Origin: Ignavibacteriales bacterium UBA1304
Lineage (GTDB): Bacteria > Bacteroidota > Ignavibacteria > Ignavibacteriales > Ignavibacteriaceae
NCBI GenBank assembly: GCA_002307295.1
Contig: DBTY01000055.1
Coordinates: forward strand, 194,772-258,771
DNA: 64,000 nt
Reading direction: 5' to 3'
Shown here: in pieces, positions 45,838 to 54,689 of the stretch
Layout: each line of letters begins with the position of its first letter
Numbering within the stretch: position 1 is the stretch's first letter
Notes under the pieces: model-generated
What the model was told of the DNA's origin: nothing
Databases searched by the model: none
Seen by the model: only the letters and a program-made list of their open reading frames with translations
Program-made: the position numbers and the translations under genes

Positions 45838-47055
45838 TTAGTTCTCCCTCCATTTACCGTCAATTAAATTATTTTGCAGAGCGAGATCAATGCTTCGCAA
45901 AGCGCGTTTTACAACGGGAGCGTCAATCATTTTACTCCCCAGCGAAACCACGCCCAGCCCCTGTTTTTTAGCCTCTTCAAAGGCTAAAACAATTTTTTTA
46001 GCTTTTGTAATTTCTTCAGGCGTAGGCGCAAAAGCCTCGTGCACAACCTGAATCTGCCTTGGATGAATGCAGCCTTTCCCCTCAAAACCGAGCGATTTTG
46101 CTTCAATAACGCTTTGCCGAAGAGCTTCCATATCGTTCACGTCGGAAAAGACCGTGTCTATTGCCTGAACGCCCGCCGCTTTTGCGGCGTTGACTACCAT
46201 TGAACGCGCAAAGAAACTTTCTTTCCCTTCGTTTGTTCTTTGGGTTCCTATATCTGCGGTATAATCTTCAAGCCCAATAGTAAGAGCGCATATGTTTTTT
46301 GAAGCGGACGCAATTTCATAAGCTCTGATAACCGATAAAGCGCTTTCTACAATTGGCATAAAATAAATTTCGTTCTTAACATTATATTCTTTTTTCAAAC
46401 GGTCAACTTCCTGCTCAACCTGCTGAACCTGCCCGGCAGATTCGCATTTAGGAATAAGAATAACATGTACGTTATGAGGGACAATATATTTAAGATCTTC
46501 AAGTCCGCGCGGGAGCTGATTAATCCGTACCATTTTTTCAGCGCCGTAAAATTCGACGCTTCGTAATGCGTTCCGTACAATTAATTGCGCGGCGTCTTTT
46601 TCCGTATGCGCTACGCTGTCTTCAAGGTCTAATATTATTCCGTCGGGGTTATGCAGCCCGGCGTTAACAAAAAACTTCGGCTCGTTGCCTGGCAGATACA
46701 GGCGGCTTCTTCTCAGCCTGTCAATTTTTGATGGATAGACGTTTTTTTTATTTACAGGAAGCAAGTATTCTTTTTCACATTTGGGCAAAAGCCTTTTAAC
46801 TGCTAATTCAAACCGCGCGGCAAGAACAAAAGGAAGCGCGCCGTTATCTTCCAGATATATAGACGCGTCAGATAGTTCAAAAAAACCGCACATATCTAAT
46901 AACTGTTTTTTTATCGAGTCGCCGTACATTGCTTCTACTTTGCTTTTACCAGTAATTTTTATTCCGCCCGGCTTGGCAAGCTCAATTTCTATATAACAAT
47001 CAGAACGGACTTTATCTCCGCGCTGACCTGCGGAAGCTTTAATAATATTTTCCAT
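45838..47055 (-). CDS. Fused citrate lyase acyl-carrier (CitD) and beta (CitE) subunits
   Basis: This 405-residue protein joins two subunits that are normally separate. Residues 1-92 are CitD-like: Ser18 in KVRSDCYIEIEL matches the site carrying the phosphoribosyl-dephospho-CoA arm, and DNGALPFVLAARFELAVKRL is the conserved end. A linker of about 18 residues leads to CitE (110-405): RLRRSRLYLPGNEPKFFVNA, NPDGIILDLEDSVAHTEKDAA, MVRINQLPRGLEDL, YFMPIVESALSVIRAYEIA and GLEDYTADIGTQRT. CitE cleaves the citryl thioester to oxaloacetate and the acetyl carrier. The genes that make and attach the prosthetic group (citX, citG, citC) are not here. It lies between the PrpD-like gene and citF. Confidence 0.88.
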   Translation of the reverse strand: MENIIKASAGQRGDKVRSDCYIEIELAKPGGIKITGKSKVEAMYGDSIKKQLLDMCGFFELSDASIYLEDNGALPFVLAARFELAVKRLLPKCEKEYLLPVNKKNVYPSKIDRLRRSRLYLPGNEPKFFVNAGLHNPDGIILDLEDSVAHTEKDAAQLIVRNALRSVEFYGAEKMVRINQLPRGLEDLKYIVPHNVHVILIPKCESAGQVQQVEQEVDRLKKEYNVKNEIYFMPIVESALSVIRAYEIASASKNICALTIGLEDYTADIGTQRTNEGKESFFARSMVVNAAKAAGVQAIDTVFSDVNDMEALRQSVIEAKSLGFEGKGCIHPRQIQVVHEAFAPTPEEITKAKKIVLAFEEAKKQGLGVVSLGSKMIDAPVVKRALRSIDLALQNNLIDGKWREN

Positions 47056-47086
47056 TTTAAATTCTCATATATTTTTTGATTAACAA

Positions 47087-48454
47087 TTATACCGCAAGAC
47101 TTTTCATAAATTCTTTTACGGATAATTTTTCGCAGTTAAATATCGCGTCTTTAACGGCTTTTTGTTTTTCAGCTGAAAGCAGTTTTGCTGAAAGAGCATT
47201 AAATTTATTTTCTAGATCATCTATCGTCATAGGCTCTCTTGGATCCCCTTTGGGATATTCAAGGTACTCAGAATAAGCTTTTCCGTCTTTTGTTTTTATC
47301 ACAACCTTAGACGGTTGTTTTGCCGGGAACATCTTCTCGAATTCAATAGACGCTTCGCCTTTTATTTTATCAATTACTTCCCATATTCTTGGGTCTTTCA
47401 TTTTTTCTTCGGAAAACGATTGAGTTGTAATTTTATGGTCTACAAGCGCGGCGGCTATGCAATAAGGGAGCGAGTGATCGGCAGTTTCGCGCGATTCAGG
47501 ACGGTATTTATGCGGATCAAATAAAATATCGCATGCGCGGGCAATTGTAGTTAAAGTCACAGATTCTATCTGGTCGTAGCTTATATTATTTTGAGTAACT
47601 ACTTTCAAAGTAGCGGTAATATGCGTATGCGTTAACGCTTCAGTTGGGAACGCTTTCATACCGCACTCAAGTATTTTAAATTTTTCGCCAAGACCGCCAA
47701 TAAGTTTTTCCGTATTCCATGCAGGACCGAATACGTCCATAAGCCCTTCCTTCCCTTCAAACACAGCTTCTGTACCTATAAATCCCTTTTTAGCCATCAG
47801 CGCGGCAAACACTCCAGCCTGCACTGCCATTGGGTCTACGGTATTTTTCATCATGGTTAATTTACCGGCTGTAGGACAGCCGATAGTATGATTATGACAA
47901 CCGTTAATGCTAATTGCGCTTACCATCTGATCGACCGTAAGTCCAAGCATTTTCCCGGCGGCTATTGGAGAAACAAACTGAGTAAGAGTTGCATGATGCC
48001 ATTTTCTTTCTCTTACGCCGGGCAAACCAAATTCGCATAAGCGCTGTTCAAATTCATAAGCAAGAACAATAGCCGCAATAGCGTCTTTCATAGACGCGTC
48101 AGTAAGTTCTCCGGTCGAAAGAGCTGCAGGAATCAGATCTGAAGGATGCGAAGGATCTTCTTTCCAGTAGATATCGTTAAAATCCAACGCCCGTATCATA
48201 AGCGAATTAATTAGCGCCGCGTTAACTGCGGGAATTTTCTCGCCAAAACCAATTAGGGTAGCTTCTTCGCGTCCGCCTATTTCTTTATAAATATCTCTAA
48301 GTATATTTACGTCCTTAGTATGATAGCCGCCGTAAGCGCAGCCGATAGAATCATACAAATATCTTTTTACTTCATTTACTACTTTTTCAGGCAATTCTTC
48401 ATATTTCAGATTTACGGCAAATTCAGCAATCTGCCGCGATATAGATTTTTCCAT
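47087..48454 (-). CDS. MmgE/PrpD-family dehydratase-like protein
   Basis: This 455-residue protein belongs to the MmgE/PrpD family, which includes 2-methylcitrate dehydratase, cis-aconitate decarboxylase and iminodisuccinate epimerase. Family marks are YDSIGCAYGGYHTKDV, RALDFNDIYWKEDPSHPSDLIPAALS (the D-x-N-D motif with catalytic His nearby), ISINGCHNHTIGCPTAGKLTMMKN, CGMKAFPTEALTHTHI and ADHSLPYCIAAALVD. Length is normal. In this operon it would act on a tricarboxylate between the aconitase and the lyase. The exact reaction cannot be assigned. Confidence 0.85.
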   Translation of the reverse strand: MEKSISRQIAEFAVNLKYEELPEKVVNEVKRYLYDSIGCAYGGYHTKDVNILRDIYKEIGGREEATLIGFGEKIPAVNAALINSLMIRALDFNDIYWKEDPSHPSDLIPAALSTGELTDASMKDAIAAIVLAYEFEQRLCEFGLPGVRERKWHHATLTQFVSPIAAGKMLGLTVDQMVSAISINGCHNHTIGCPTAGKLTMMKNTVDPMAVQAGVFAALMAKKGFIGTEAVFEGKEGLMDVFGPAWNTEKLIGGLGEKFKILECGMKAFPTEALTHTHITATLKVVTQNNISYDQIESVTLTTIARACDILFDPHKYRPESRETADHSLPYCIAAALVDHKITTQSFSEEKMKDPRIWEVIDKIKGEASIEFEKMFPAKQPSKVVIKTKDGKAYSEYLEYPKGDPREPMTIDDLENKFNALSAKLLSAEKQKAVKDAIFNCEKLSVKEFMKSLAV

Positions 48455-48475
48455 TTTAAATCCTTATCAAAATTT

Positions 48476-50443
48476 TTATAGATTTTTCTTTACCCAGTTT
48501 TCCAATCCGCCCAGCACAATTAGTTCCTGAGCCGCCTCGCCAACGGAACTGATAGAGTATTTTTTACCGTCAGCTTCTATAAATGAATTTTTAAAATTAA
48601 TTTCAGCTTGCAGATTTGTTTTTACCGTCAGTTTTTCGGCGCCGAATTTTTCTTTCAATTCGTTTATCAGTTCAGGGCATTCAATTAACAGGAACCCGTT
48701 ATTAAGCGCGTTTCGTTTGTAAGTTTCATTAAACGATCCGGCCACGACTAAACTTATACCCCGGTATTTCAACGCAGTTGCGGCCTGTTCGCGCGAACTG
48801 CCTGTGCCAAAATTAAAACCTCCGGCTAATATATCTCCCTTAGTTACTATTTTAACAAATTCAGGATCGTAGTTTTCCATTACTACCTGAGCCTGCTGTT
48901 CGGGGGTAATGTCGTCTACGTAAGTATATTTACCCGGATAAATACCGTCGGTGTTAAGGTTATCCTGATGACAGAAAATTAGTTCGCCAGTAATTTTTTC
49001 AGGAAAGTCATTAATAATTTTTACTGCATATTTTTCAGAATCAATTTTCTTATTGATTTTTATTTCCGCAGATATTTCAGTTGAGTTGCCATTCCAGTCA
49101 AAATCAATTTTACCAGAAAGCGCGGAATAAGCCACTACGGCAGGCGAAGCAAGATAAGCCTTTGCGTTAGCCGATCCCATTCTTCCTTTAAAGTTTCTGT
49201 TAGTGGCGGAAATACCAATTTCGCCGTCTTCAAGCAATCCTGTTCCAAGCCCTATACAAGGACCGCATCCGGGCGGCAGAGGTATTGCGCCTGCTTCTAA
49301 CAGAGCCTGCCAGTCGCCCCGTTTTTCACTTTCGGCCTGCACTTCGTTTGAAGCAGCGGCTACGTAAAATTTTACTCCTTCGGCTACTTTTTTGCCTCTG
49401 ACAATATTAGCCGCTTCTGCAAGATCGCTTGTTCTGCTGTTTACGCAGGATACTAAATACGCTTTGTTAATTTTTACTTCTTGTTCTTTTATGTCTTTTA
49501 CGGCGGACATAATTTTAACCGTATTAGGCCCCGAAACATACGGCTGAATTGTGGCGAGGTCTACAGTAATTTCCTTTGCGTAAAAAGCGTCTTTATCTGC
49601 GGTAGGGATATTCTTTTCTAATTGCGAAATTGTTTCTTCGTTTAACCGCGGATGCTTCCCATTTGAAGAAGCGTCTGAGTTTACTCCCGCCAGGCCGCGC
49701 TTGCTAATAAATTCGGCTCTTTCCTTCAGCCACTTTATTGTAACCTCGTCAATTGGGAATACTCCGGCTAACGCGCCCCATTCGGTAGTCATGTTCGCAA
49801 TTGTAAGCCTCTCGTCAATAGTCAGGCTTTTAACTCCTTCTCCTGTAAACTCAATTGCATGGTTTAGGACTTCGTCATTTTTGAAGAATCCGCATAAGGC
49901 GATAATTAAATCTTTTCCCGTAACGCCCTTTTGCAGCCTGCCTTTAAGCTCTACTTTTGCGCTTGGCAAAACCTGATGCCAAGTTCTGCCTGTAGCCCAA
50001 ATAGCCGCCGCGTCTGTGCGAACAATAGGGGTGCCAAGGCAGCCCAATCCTCCGTACATGTTAGAGTGGCTGTCTGACGCGACTACCATCGTTCCGGGGA
50101 AGGCGTAGCCTTCTTCGCACATAATCTGGTGACCGATGCCTCTCCCGGCGGGATAAAAATCGGCTCCATGGCTTTTGGAAAATTCTTCAATCTTTTTATA
50201 CTTTTCTAAATTTTTCTCGCTCTTATCCTGTACGTTATGATCTAATGTATTTACTACCTGCCAGGGATAAGCAAGTTTTGCAGCTCCGATTCCCTTAAAT
50301 TTTGGAATAACGGCGCCGGTATTATCGTGAGTCATTATATAAGCCGGTTTTATCGAAAGATAATCGCCTGAATGAACTTCATGATTATCCTCCAGACCGA
50401 CTGCAAATTTTTGCGCCATTTTTTCGATCAAAGTCTGAGGCAT
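48476..50443 (-). CDS. Aconitase-superfamily hydratase resembling fungal homoaconitase (Lys4)
   Basis: The protein has 655 residues from ATG 50443, eight bases after GGAGG. It is a full [4Fe-4S] hydratase: cluster cysteines at 333 (SCVNSRTSD), 393 and 396 (CGPCIGLG), plus the swivel domain with FGTGSSREQAATALKYRGIS. Compared from memory with yeast Lys4, whole blocks match: VHSGDYLSIKPAYIMTHDN, HGADFYPAGRGIGHQIM, EEGYAFPGTMVVASDSHSNM, RTDAAAIWATG, ALCGFFKNDEVLNHAIEFTG, ERLTIANMTTEWGAL, and the end GGLENWVKKNL. It may hydrate homocitrate, citrate or a methylated analogue. The resemblance is strong; the substrate is unknown. Confidence 0.85.
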   Translation of the reverse strand: MPQTLIEKMAQKFAVGLEDNHEVHSGDYLSIKPAYIMTHDNTGAVIPKFKGIGAAKLAYPWQVVNTLDHNVQDKSEKNLEKYKKIEEFSKSHGADFYPAGRGIGHQIMCEEGYAFPGTMVVASDSHSNMYGGLGCLGTPIVRTDAAAIWATGRTWHQVLPSAKVELKGRLQKGVTGKDLIIALCGFFKNDEVLNHAIEFTGEGVKSLTIDERLTIANMTTEWGALAGVFPIDEVTIKWLKERAEFISKRGLAGVNSDASSNGKHPRLNEETISQLEKNIPTADKDAFYAKEITVDLATIQPYVSGPNTVKIMSAVKDIKEQEVKINKAYLVSCVNSRTSDLAEAANIVRGKKVAEGVKFYVAAASNEVQAESEKRGDWQALLEAGAIPLPPGCGPCIGLGTGLLEDGEIGISATNRNFKGRMGSANAKAYLASPAVVAYSALSGKIDFDWNGNSTEISAEIKINKKIDSEKYAVKIINDFPEKITGELIFCHQDNLNTDGIYPGKYTYVDDITPEQQAQVVMENYDPEFVKIVTKGDILAGGFNFGTGSSREQAATALKYRGISLVVAGSFNETYKRNALNNGFLLIECPELINELKEKFGAEKLTVKTNLQAEINFKNSFIEADGKKYSISSVGEAAQELIVLGGLENWVKKNL

Positions 50444-50481
50444 TTTTCCCTCCAAAATAATAATGAAAAAATAGAATACTT

Positions 50482-51015
50482 TTATGCTTTAAACGGATCA
50501 AAGCTGACAAAATCGGCATGGTGAACTATTATAGATTCAACAGTTCGTATTCCGAGGTCGCCTTCTTTTGAGTGAGTTGCAATTATATGCTGCACCTCCG
50601 CCGGTATGCCAAACCTGTCGACTATGCCTATTCCGCTAAACGGATGACGCAAAAGTTTTCCGGCCTTGCTTGTGGATAGTTTTCCGTCGTTGATTTCGTA
50701 TTCCAATAATTTACCAACGTCAATTAAAATGGCTCCCGCTATCAGAACGTCCATGTCAATTTCAATTTCGTCGCCAAAATTATTTTTCATTATTTTTGCT
50801 ATTTCAACCGATAACTGCACGCATGTTCTTTTATGAGTCATAAAAGATATTTTGCAGTCTTTAAGCAGTAAAGAGAAAGGAATTGTTTGCAGATTATCTG
50901 CGGATAGAACGCTGTTTTCAATAGCATAGACCCAACAGTCTATGACTTTATTTCTTAATTCTTCATTTTCGATCCAATTAATTTCAGGCCAGATTTCCAA
51001 GACTTTTTCTTTCAT
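50482..51015 (-). CDS. HD-domain-like protein in the tricarboxylate operon
   Basis: This 177-residue cytoplasmic protein has an HD-superfamily layout: His61 (THKRTCVQLS), the HD position 98-99 reading Ile-Asp (GAILIDVGKLLEY), His124 (LLRHPFSGIGIV), His148 (IIATHSKEGD) and the His165/His166/Asp168 cluster (VHHADFVSFDPF). Losing the first His of the HD pair changes the metal site. HD proteins are usually phosphohydrolases or nucleotidases. It lies 38 bases before the aconitase gene and 121 bases after the dehydrogenase gene. Its role is unknown; it might act on a CoA-derived cofactor or a signal. Confidence 0.7.
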   Translation of the reverse strand: MKEKVLEIWPEINWIENEELRNKVIDCWVYAIENSVLSADNLQTIPFSLLLKDCKISFMTHKRTCVQLSVEIAKIMKNNFGDEIEIDMDVLIAGAILIDVGKLLEYEINDGKLSTSKAGKLLRHPFSGIGIVDRFGIPAEVQHIIATHSKEGDLGIRTVESIIVHHADFVSFDPFKA

Positions 51016-51136
51016 AGTTATACCTTTTTATTTAAAACAGGACTAATCTAAAAGTTAAAAGCGGTCAAATATCTGTTATTTTAATCAGGAATCTCAATAA
51101 ATAACAAAACGCGAACAATGTTTTTTAGAACTAATG

Positions 51137-52318
51137 CTACAGGTTTCTTATAATCTCATCGGTCATTTGCTGAGTCGTGCAGGCTCCTTTAGAAAAGACG
51201 TCGGGTCCTCCTTTCAGCTTCATCATATCGTAAGTTTTTACTTTTCCTTCGGCAATAACTTTTGCAATAGCGGATTTAATTTTTGCCGCCTTTTCGCTTT
51301 CGCCAATATGATCTAACATCATACATGCGCTTAGTATCATTGCAATTGGATTAACAATAGAAGGATTAAGCTCCTGATATTTAGGAGCCGAGCCATGGGT
51401 GGGTTCAAACACAGCCACTTCTTCGCCGATGTTTGCGCTGCATGCAAATCCAAGTCCGCCGACTAAGCCGGCAAAGCCGTCGCTAATAATATCGCCGAAC
51501 ATATTTTCGGCTACTATCACGCCGTAGTTTTCAGGATTTTTAGTAAGCCACATCATCTGCGCGTCAATGTTAGTATCCCAAAGAGCTATGCCTGGATAAT
51601 CTTTTGCAATCGCGCGGGCTTCCTTAAACATCATGCCGGAAGTTTCGCGCAATACGTTTGGTTTTTCGCAAAGAGTGAGGTTTTTATAGCCGTGTTTTTT
51701 TGCATATTCAAAAGCTGCGCTAAGAATTCTTCTTGAGGCGCTTCGTGAAACTATTCTTGTAGATACGGCAAGGTCTTCGCTTGGAACGTTGTTGAAAAAT
51801 TTCATTTTGGGGTGAGTTTCCAAAGCGTCTCTTACAACTTTAGGAGGGTTTGTCCATTCTACTCCCGCATATAGCCCTTCGGTATTTTGTCTAAAAATTA
51901 CCGTATCAACTATGGGTTCTTCAAATCCGCCGTCGGCTGATCTGCGGATAAAATTTAAAGGATTGCCTTTAAAAGACTGACAGGGGCGTAAACAAATATC
52001 GAGGTTAAAGCGTTGACGAAGGCTTACTATTGGGCTGAAATAAACAAAGCCTTTATCTTTTAAGGAAGGGTCGAGTTCTTTTGCCGCGGCGTCTTTAGGT
52101 TTGCTTGTAATTGCGCCGAATAAACCGATTTTATATTTTTCTAATAATTCGATTGTTCGCTGCGGCAGAGCGTTTCCTTCTGTTCTCCAGAAATCCCATC
52201 CTATATCCCCATGGACATACTCTGCGTCAAATCCTATTGCGCCTAAAACTCTTATTGCTTCGGGCAGTACTGTCTTACCAATTCCATCACCGGGTAAACT
52301 TACAATTGTTCTTTTCAT
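51137..52318 (-). CDS. Isocitrate/isopropylmalate-family dehydrogenase
   Basis: The protein has 393 residues from ATG 52318, which follows AGGAAAC; an upstream in-frame start adds only an unlikely hydrophobic extension. This family oxidatively decarboxylates 2-hydroxy tricarboxylates or isopropylmalate with NAD(P). Motifs: TIVSLPGDGIGKTVLPEA, the substrate loop SPIVSLRQRFNLDICLRP, FRQNTEGLYAGVEW, the Lys of LTLCEKPNVLRETSG, AENMFGDIISDGFAGLVGGL, and THGSAPKYQ for cofactor binding. The substrate loop matches neither standard leuB nor icd cleanly. With a Lys4-like hydratase in the same operon, isocitrate or homoisocitrate is the best guess. Confidence 0.85.
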   Translation of the reverse strand: MKRTIVSLPGDGIGKTVLPEAIRVLGAIGFDAEYVHGDIGWDFWRTEGNALPQRTIELLEKYKIGLFGAITSKPKDAAAKELDPSLKDKGFVYFSPIVSLRQRFNLDICLRPCQSFKGNPLNFIRRSADGGFEEPIVDTVIFRQNTEGLYAGVEWTNPPKVVRDALETHPKMKFFNNVPSEDLAVSTRIVSRSASRRILSAAFEYAKKHGYKNLTLCEKPNVLRETSGMMFKEARAIAKDYPGIALWDTNIDAQMMWLTKNPENYGVIVAENMFGDIISDGFAGLVGGLGFACSANIGEEVAVFEPTHGSAPKYQELNPSIVNPIAMILSACMMLDHIGESEKAAKIKSAIAKVIAEGKVKTYDMMKLKGGPDVFSKGACTTQQMTDEIIRNL

Positions 52319-52360
52319 AACGAAGTTTCCTATGATAATTTGAAAAAACGATACTATCAA

Positions 52361-52387
52361 ATTATAGAATTTAATCTATGCAGGCAA
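52361..52387 (-). promoter_or_regulatory. Possible promoter of the tricarboxylate operon
   Basis: On the minus strand TTGCCT (52387-52382) and TATAAT (52366-52361) are spaced 15 bases apart, 43 bases before the dehydrogenase start. The spacer is short, so confidence is low. Confidence 0.3.
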
Positions 52388-52456
52388 GAATCTTAATTAG
52401 TAAATTCTCTCTTTTCTACATATTATTTTATTTGTATGAAATATTATGCAGTAAAT

Positions 52457-52491
52457 AAAAAAAAGCTCCGCTGTTTTAGGGGCAGAGCTTT
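52457..52491 (-). terminator. Rho-independent terminator of the BNR-repeat protein gene
   Basis: Arms AAAGCTC (52462-52468) and GAGCTTT (52485-52491) pair, with an eight-T run on the minus strand after the stem, 24 bases past the stop codon of the gene ending at 52515. Confidence 0.8.
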
Positions 52492-52514
52492 TTAGAAATT
52501 TATAAAAATGGTTT

Positions 52515-54551
52515 TTACTTAGTTAATATCATTTTCCTGCTTTGCGAGTAAGTCCCTGCATCGAGTCTGTAAAGATAAACTCCGCTTGCCAGCTTACCTG
52601 CGTTAAACGTAACCGAATGAACGCCTGCCCCCATATCGCCATTTACAAGAGTCATAATTTTCTGCCCAAGAACATCGTAGACTTTCAGAGATACTTTTGA
52701 AGCTTTTGGCAGCTGATAATTTATAGTAGTAGACGGGTTAAACGGATTTGGATAGTTTTGCAACAATGCAAATGAAGCAGGAAGAACATCTTTTATTTTT
52801 ACAGATGTTATTAATTGAGAAATTGGTTTACGCCAAACGCCTAAGCCAGAAGCGCCAACATACAAATATCCGCCATCTTCTAAAATTGAATATACCGTAA
52901 TTCCTTCAAGCCCCGTATTGATAGACGTCCATGTATCCCCTCCATCGGTTGACATGAATAACCCAGAAGCATTACTAACGTATATCCGGGAATCGGAAGC
53001 TGCGATAGTATACACAGCCCCTATTAATAATGTTTCATATTCAGATCCATCATTAACCAACCGATAAAATCCGTATTTATCCCCGGCAAAATATGTGTTT
53101 TTATAAATAGCTACAGAATTAAAACTATAATAATACATATCAATGAATTCCAATCCTTTATAAGAAAACGAATTCCCATTATCAGTTGATAAATATACTC
53201 CCTGTTTGGTTCCGGCTAATAAAACTGTTCCATTTTGATCTATGCAGTTTATTTTAGGACAATTAACAACGCTCCAGCTAATTCCGTCATTCTGAGTTCT
53301 TTCAGGATTGATAATATCGCTGCCGATGTAGACATATCCATTCATTGTTGTTAATGCTGTAATGTTAGCCCCAGTAAAGCCAACATTATTCCAATTTATA
53401 TTGTTGATATCCGATTTATAAAGACCGTTAGAGTTGCCGACATAGAGAGAACTATCACAAAAACATAGCGCATTGTTTTGAAACTTTCCCATATTACCAG
53501 TAATATTTTCCCAATCAATTATCCCGGCTGAAGTCGCTGAAACTCCCGAATTTGTGGCGGCATATAGTTTAGAGCCATATTTCTTTAAACTATAGACGGT
53601 AGACTCGTTAAGACCTTTACTCGATTCCGTCCATGTTGTTCCTTTATCGGTTGAAATAAAGATCCCCTTATTGCATCCGGCTAATAAATGGGAATTATAG
53701 GCAATATATGAGCTTGCTAAAAACGGTAGATCTACCGCATGCACAATACTCCAGGTATTTCCATAATCGGATGAGTGATAAAAATCGTTTGTAGGGAAAT
53801 ATTCAATTATATAAACGTCGCTTCCGTAGGCATAAAGACACTTTGCCACAGTATATGAATTCACTTGCACCCATGTAGCGCCTTTATCAGATGATTTAAA
53901 CATTTCTCTATTTTGTCCCACATAAACATTTGACAAATAAACTACGCTATCTGTAGCTGCAACCAAACAGAAATCATCGGAAGAAAAATCAGACGGTATT
54001 TTATTTCTACTCCACGTAGCTCCAAAATCCTTTGAAAGCGAATCTGGAGTAAAAAGATAATTACCCATTGCAGCCAAAGAAGAAGCTTTTGAATTAATTT
54101 TGTCCCAGGTTTCTCCGGAATTGGAAGAACGAAAAACTCCCAAATTTGAGCAATAAAAAAATAAGCTATCAATACGCACAATGTTATAAACGTATTGATA
54201 CGTAACGCTTGTAGGCTTCCAAGAATTGCCATAATCAGTGGATTTAAATATCCCTGCGCAGTTAATAGACGCAAAAACCAAATTATCTTTTGCACAAATA
54301 GAACGCGTTAAACCCGCTGTGCCAGCGTCAGTAACTTCTATTTTCCCACCGCTCCAAAGACTGCCGCCGTCTGTCGAATGGAAAATATATCCGTCGCTGC
54401 TGCCGGCATATAAAAAATTTTTATCCGTTGTTACGCTTGTGATTTGCGCGCCTGCCGGTCCGTTAGTTTTTTCCCATTGAGCATTCACAAAAAACTGACA
54501 TGAGAAAATTATTATAAGAATTATTGGAATTGATTTTATGGGCTTTATCAT
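52515..54551 (-). CDS. Secreted BNR/sortilin-like beta-propeller protein with T9SS sorting domain
   Basis: This 678-residue exported protein starts with a signal peptide ending FVNAQ. About nine Asp-box (BNR) turns of the type S-x-D-x-G-x-x-W occur through the protein, including HSTDGGSLW, KSTDYGNSW, RSSNSGETW, KSSDKGATW, HSSDYGNTW, ISTDKGTTW, LSTDNGNSF and MSTDGGDTW. The C-terminal ~80 residues are a type A sorting domain (FALLQNYPNPFNPSTTINYQ, LKVYDVLGQKIMTL, ASGVYLYRL, ending RKMILTK). The fold should be a beta-propeller exposed on the surface. Asp boxes alone do not imply sialidase activity. It is divergent from a similar protein at 54690. Confidence 0.88.
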   Translation of the reverse strand: MIKPIKSIPIILIIIFSCQFFVNAQWEKTNGPAGAQITSVTTDKNFLYAGSSDGYIFHSTDGGSLWSGGKIEVTDAGTAGLTRSICAKDNLVFASINCAGIFKSTDYGNSWKPTSVTYQYVYNIVRIDSLFFYCSNLGVFRSSNSGETWDKINSKASSLAAMGNYLFTPDSLSKDFGATWSRNKIPSDFSSDDFCLVAATDSVVYLSNVYVGQNREMFKSSDKGATWVQVNSYTVAKCLYAYGSDVYIIEYFPTNDFYHSSDYGNTWSIVHAVDLPFLASSYIAYNSHLLAGCNKGIFISTDKGTTWTESSKGLNESTVYSLKKYGSKLYAATNSGVSATSAGIIDWENITGNMGKFQNNALCFCDSSLYVGNSNGLYKSDINNINWNNVGFTGANITALTTMNGYVYIGSDIINPERTQNDGISWSVVNCPKINCIDQNGTVLLAGTKQGVYLSTDNGNSFSYKGLEFIDMYYYSFNSVAIYKNTYFAGDKYGFYRLVNDGSEYETLLIGAVYTIAASDSRIYVSNASGLFMSTDGGDTWTSINTGLEGITVYSILEDGGYLYVGASGLGVWRKPISQLITSVKIKDVLPASFALLQNYPNPFNPSTTINYQLPKASKVSLKVYDVLGQKIMTLVNGDMGAGVHSVTFNAGKLASGVYLYRLDAGTYSQSRKMILTK

Positions 54552-54689
54552 TTTAACTTTTCCCCGATATTAGTTGTTTTTACAAACGTTCAATAGAAGA
54601 ATAGCTTCTATTTGATTTTGCTAAAAAGATATATATATTTGATTGCAAATATATACTAATTTCTTTAGAAATAAACAAGGGGCGTTTAG
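54552..54689. promoter_or_regulatory. Shared divergent promoter region
   Basis: This 138-bp spacer lies between two divergent beta-propeller T9SS genes. The side facing the plus gene has AAGGGGCG before its ATG and the minus gene has GGGGAAAAG. It contains a tandem pair of TATATATTTG-like stretches, but no operator was identified. Confidence 0.4.

Noticed and set aside
44280..52318. A plain citrate fermentation operon
   Set aside because: citC, citX, citG, a citrate carrier and oxaloacetate decarboxylase are missing, while hydratase and dehydrogenase genes are included.
52515..54551. Sialidase
   Set aside because: Asp boxes alone are present; the arginine triad and catalytic residues of sialidases were not recognised.
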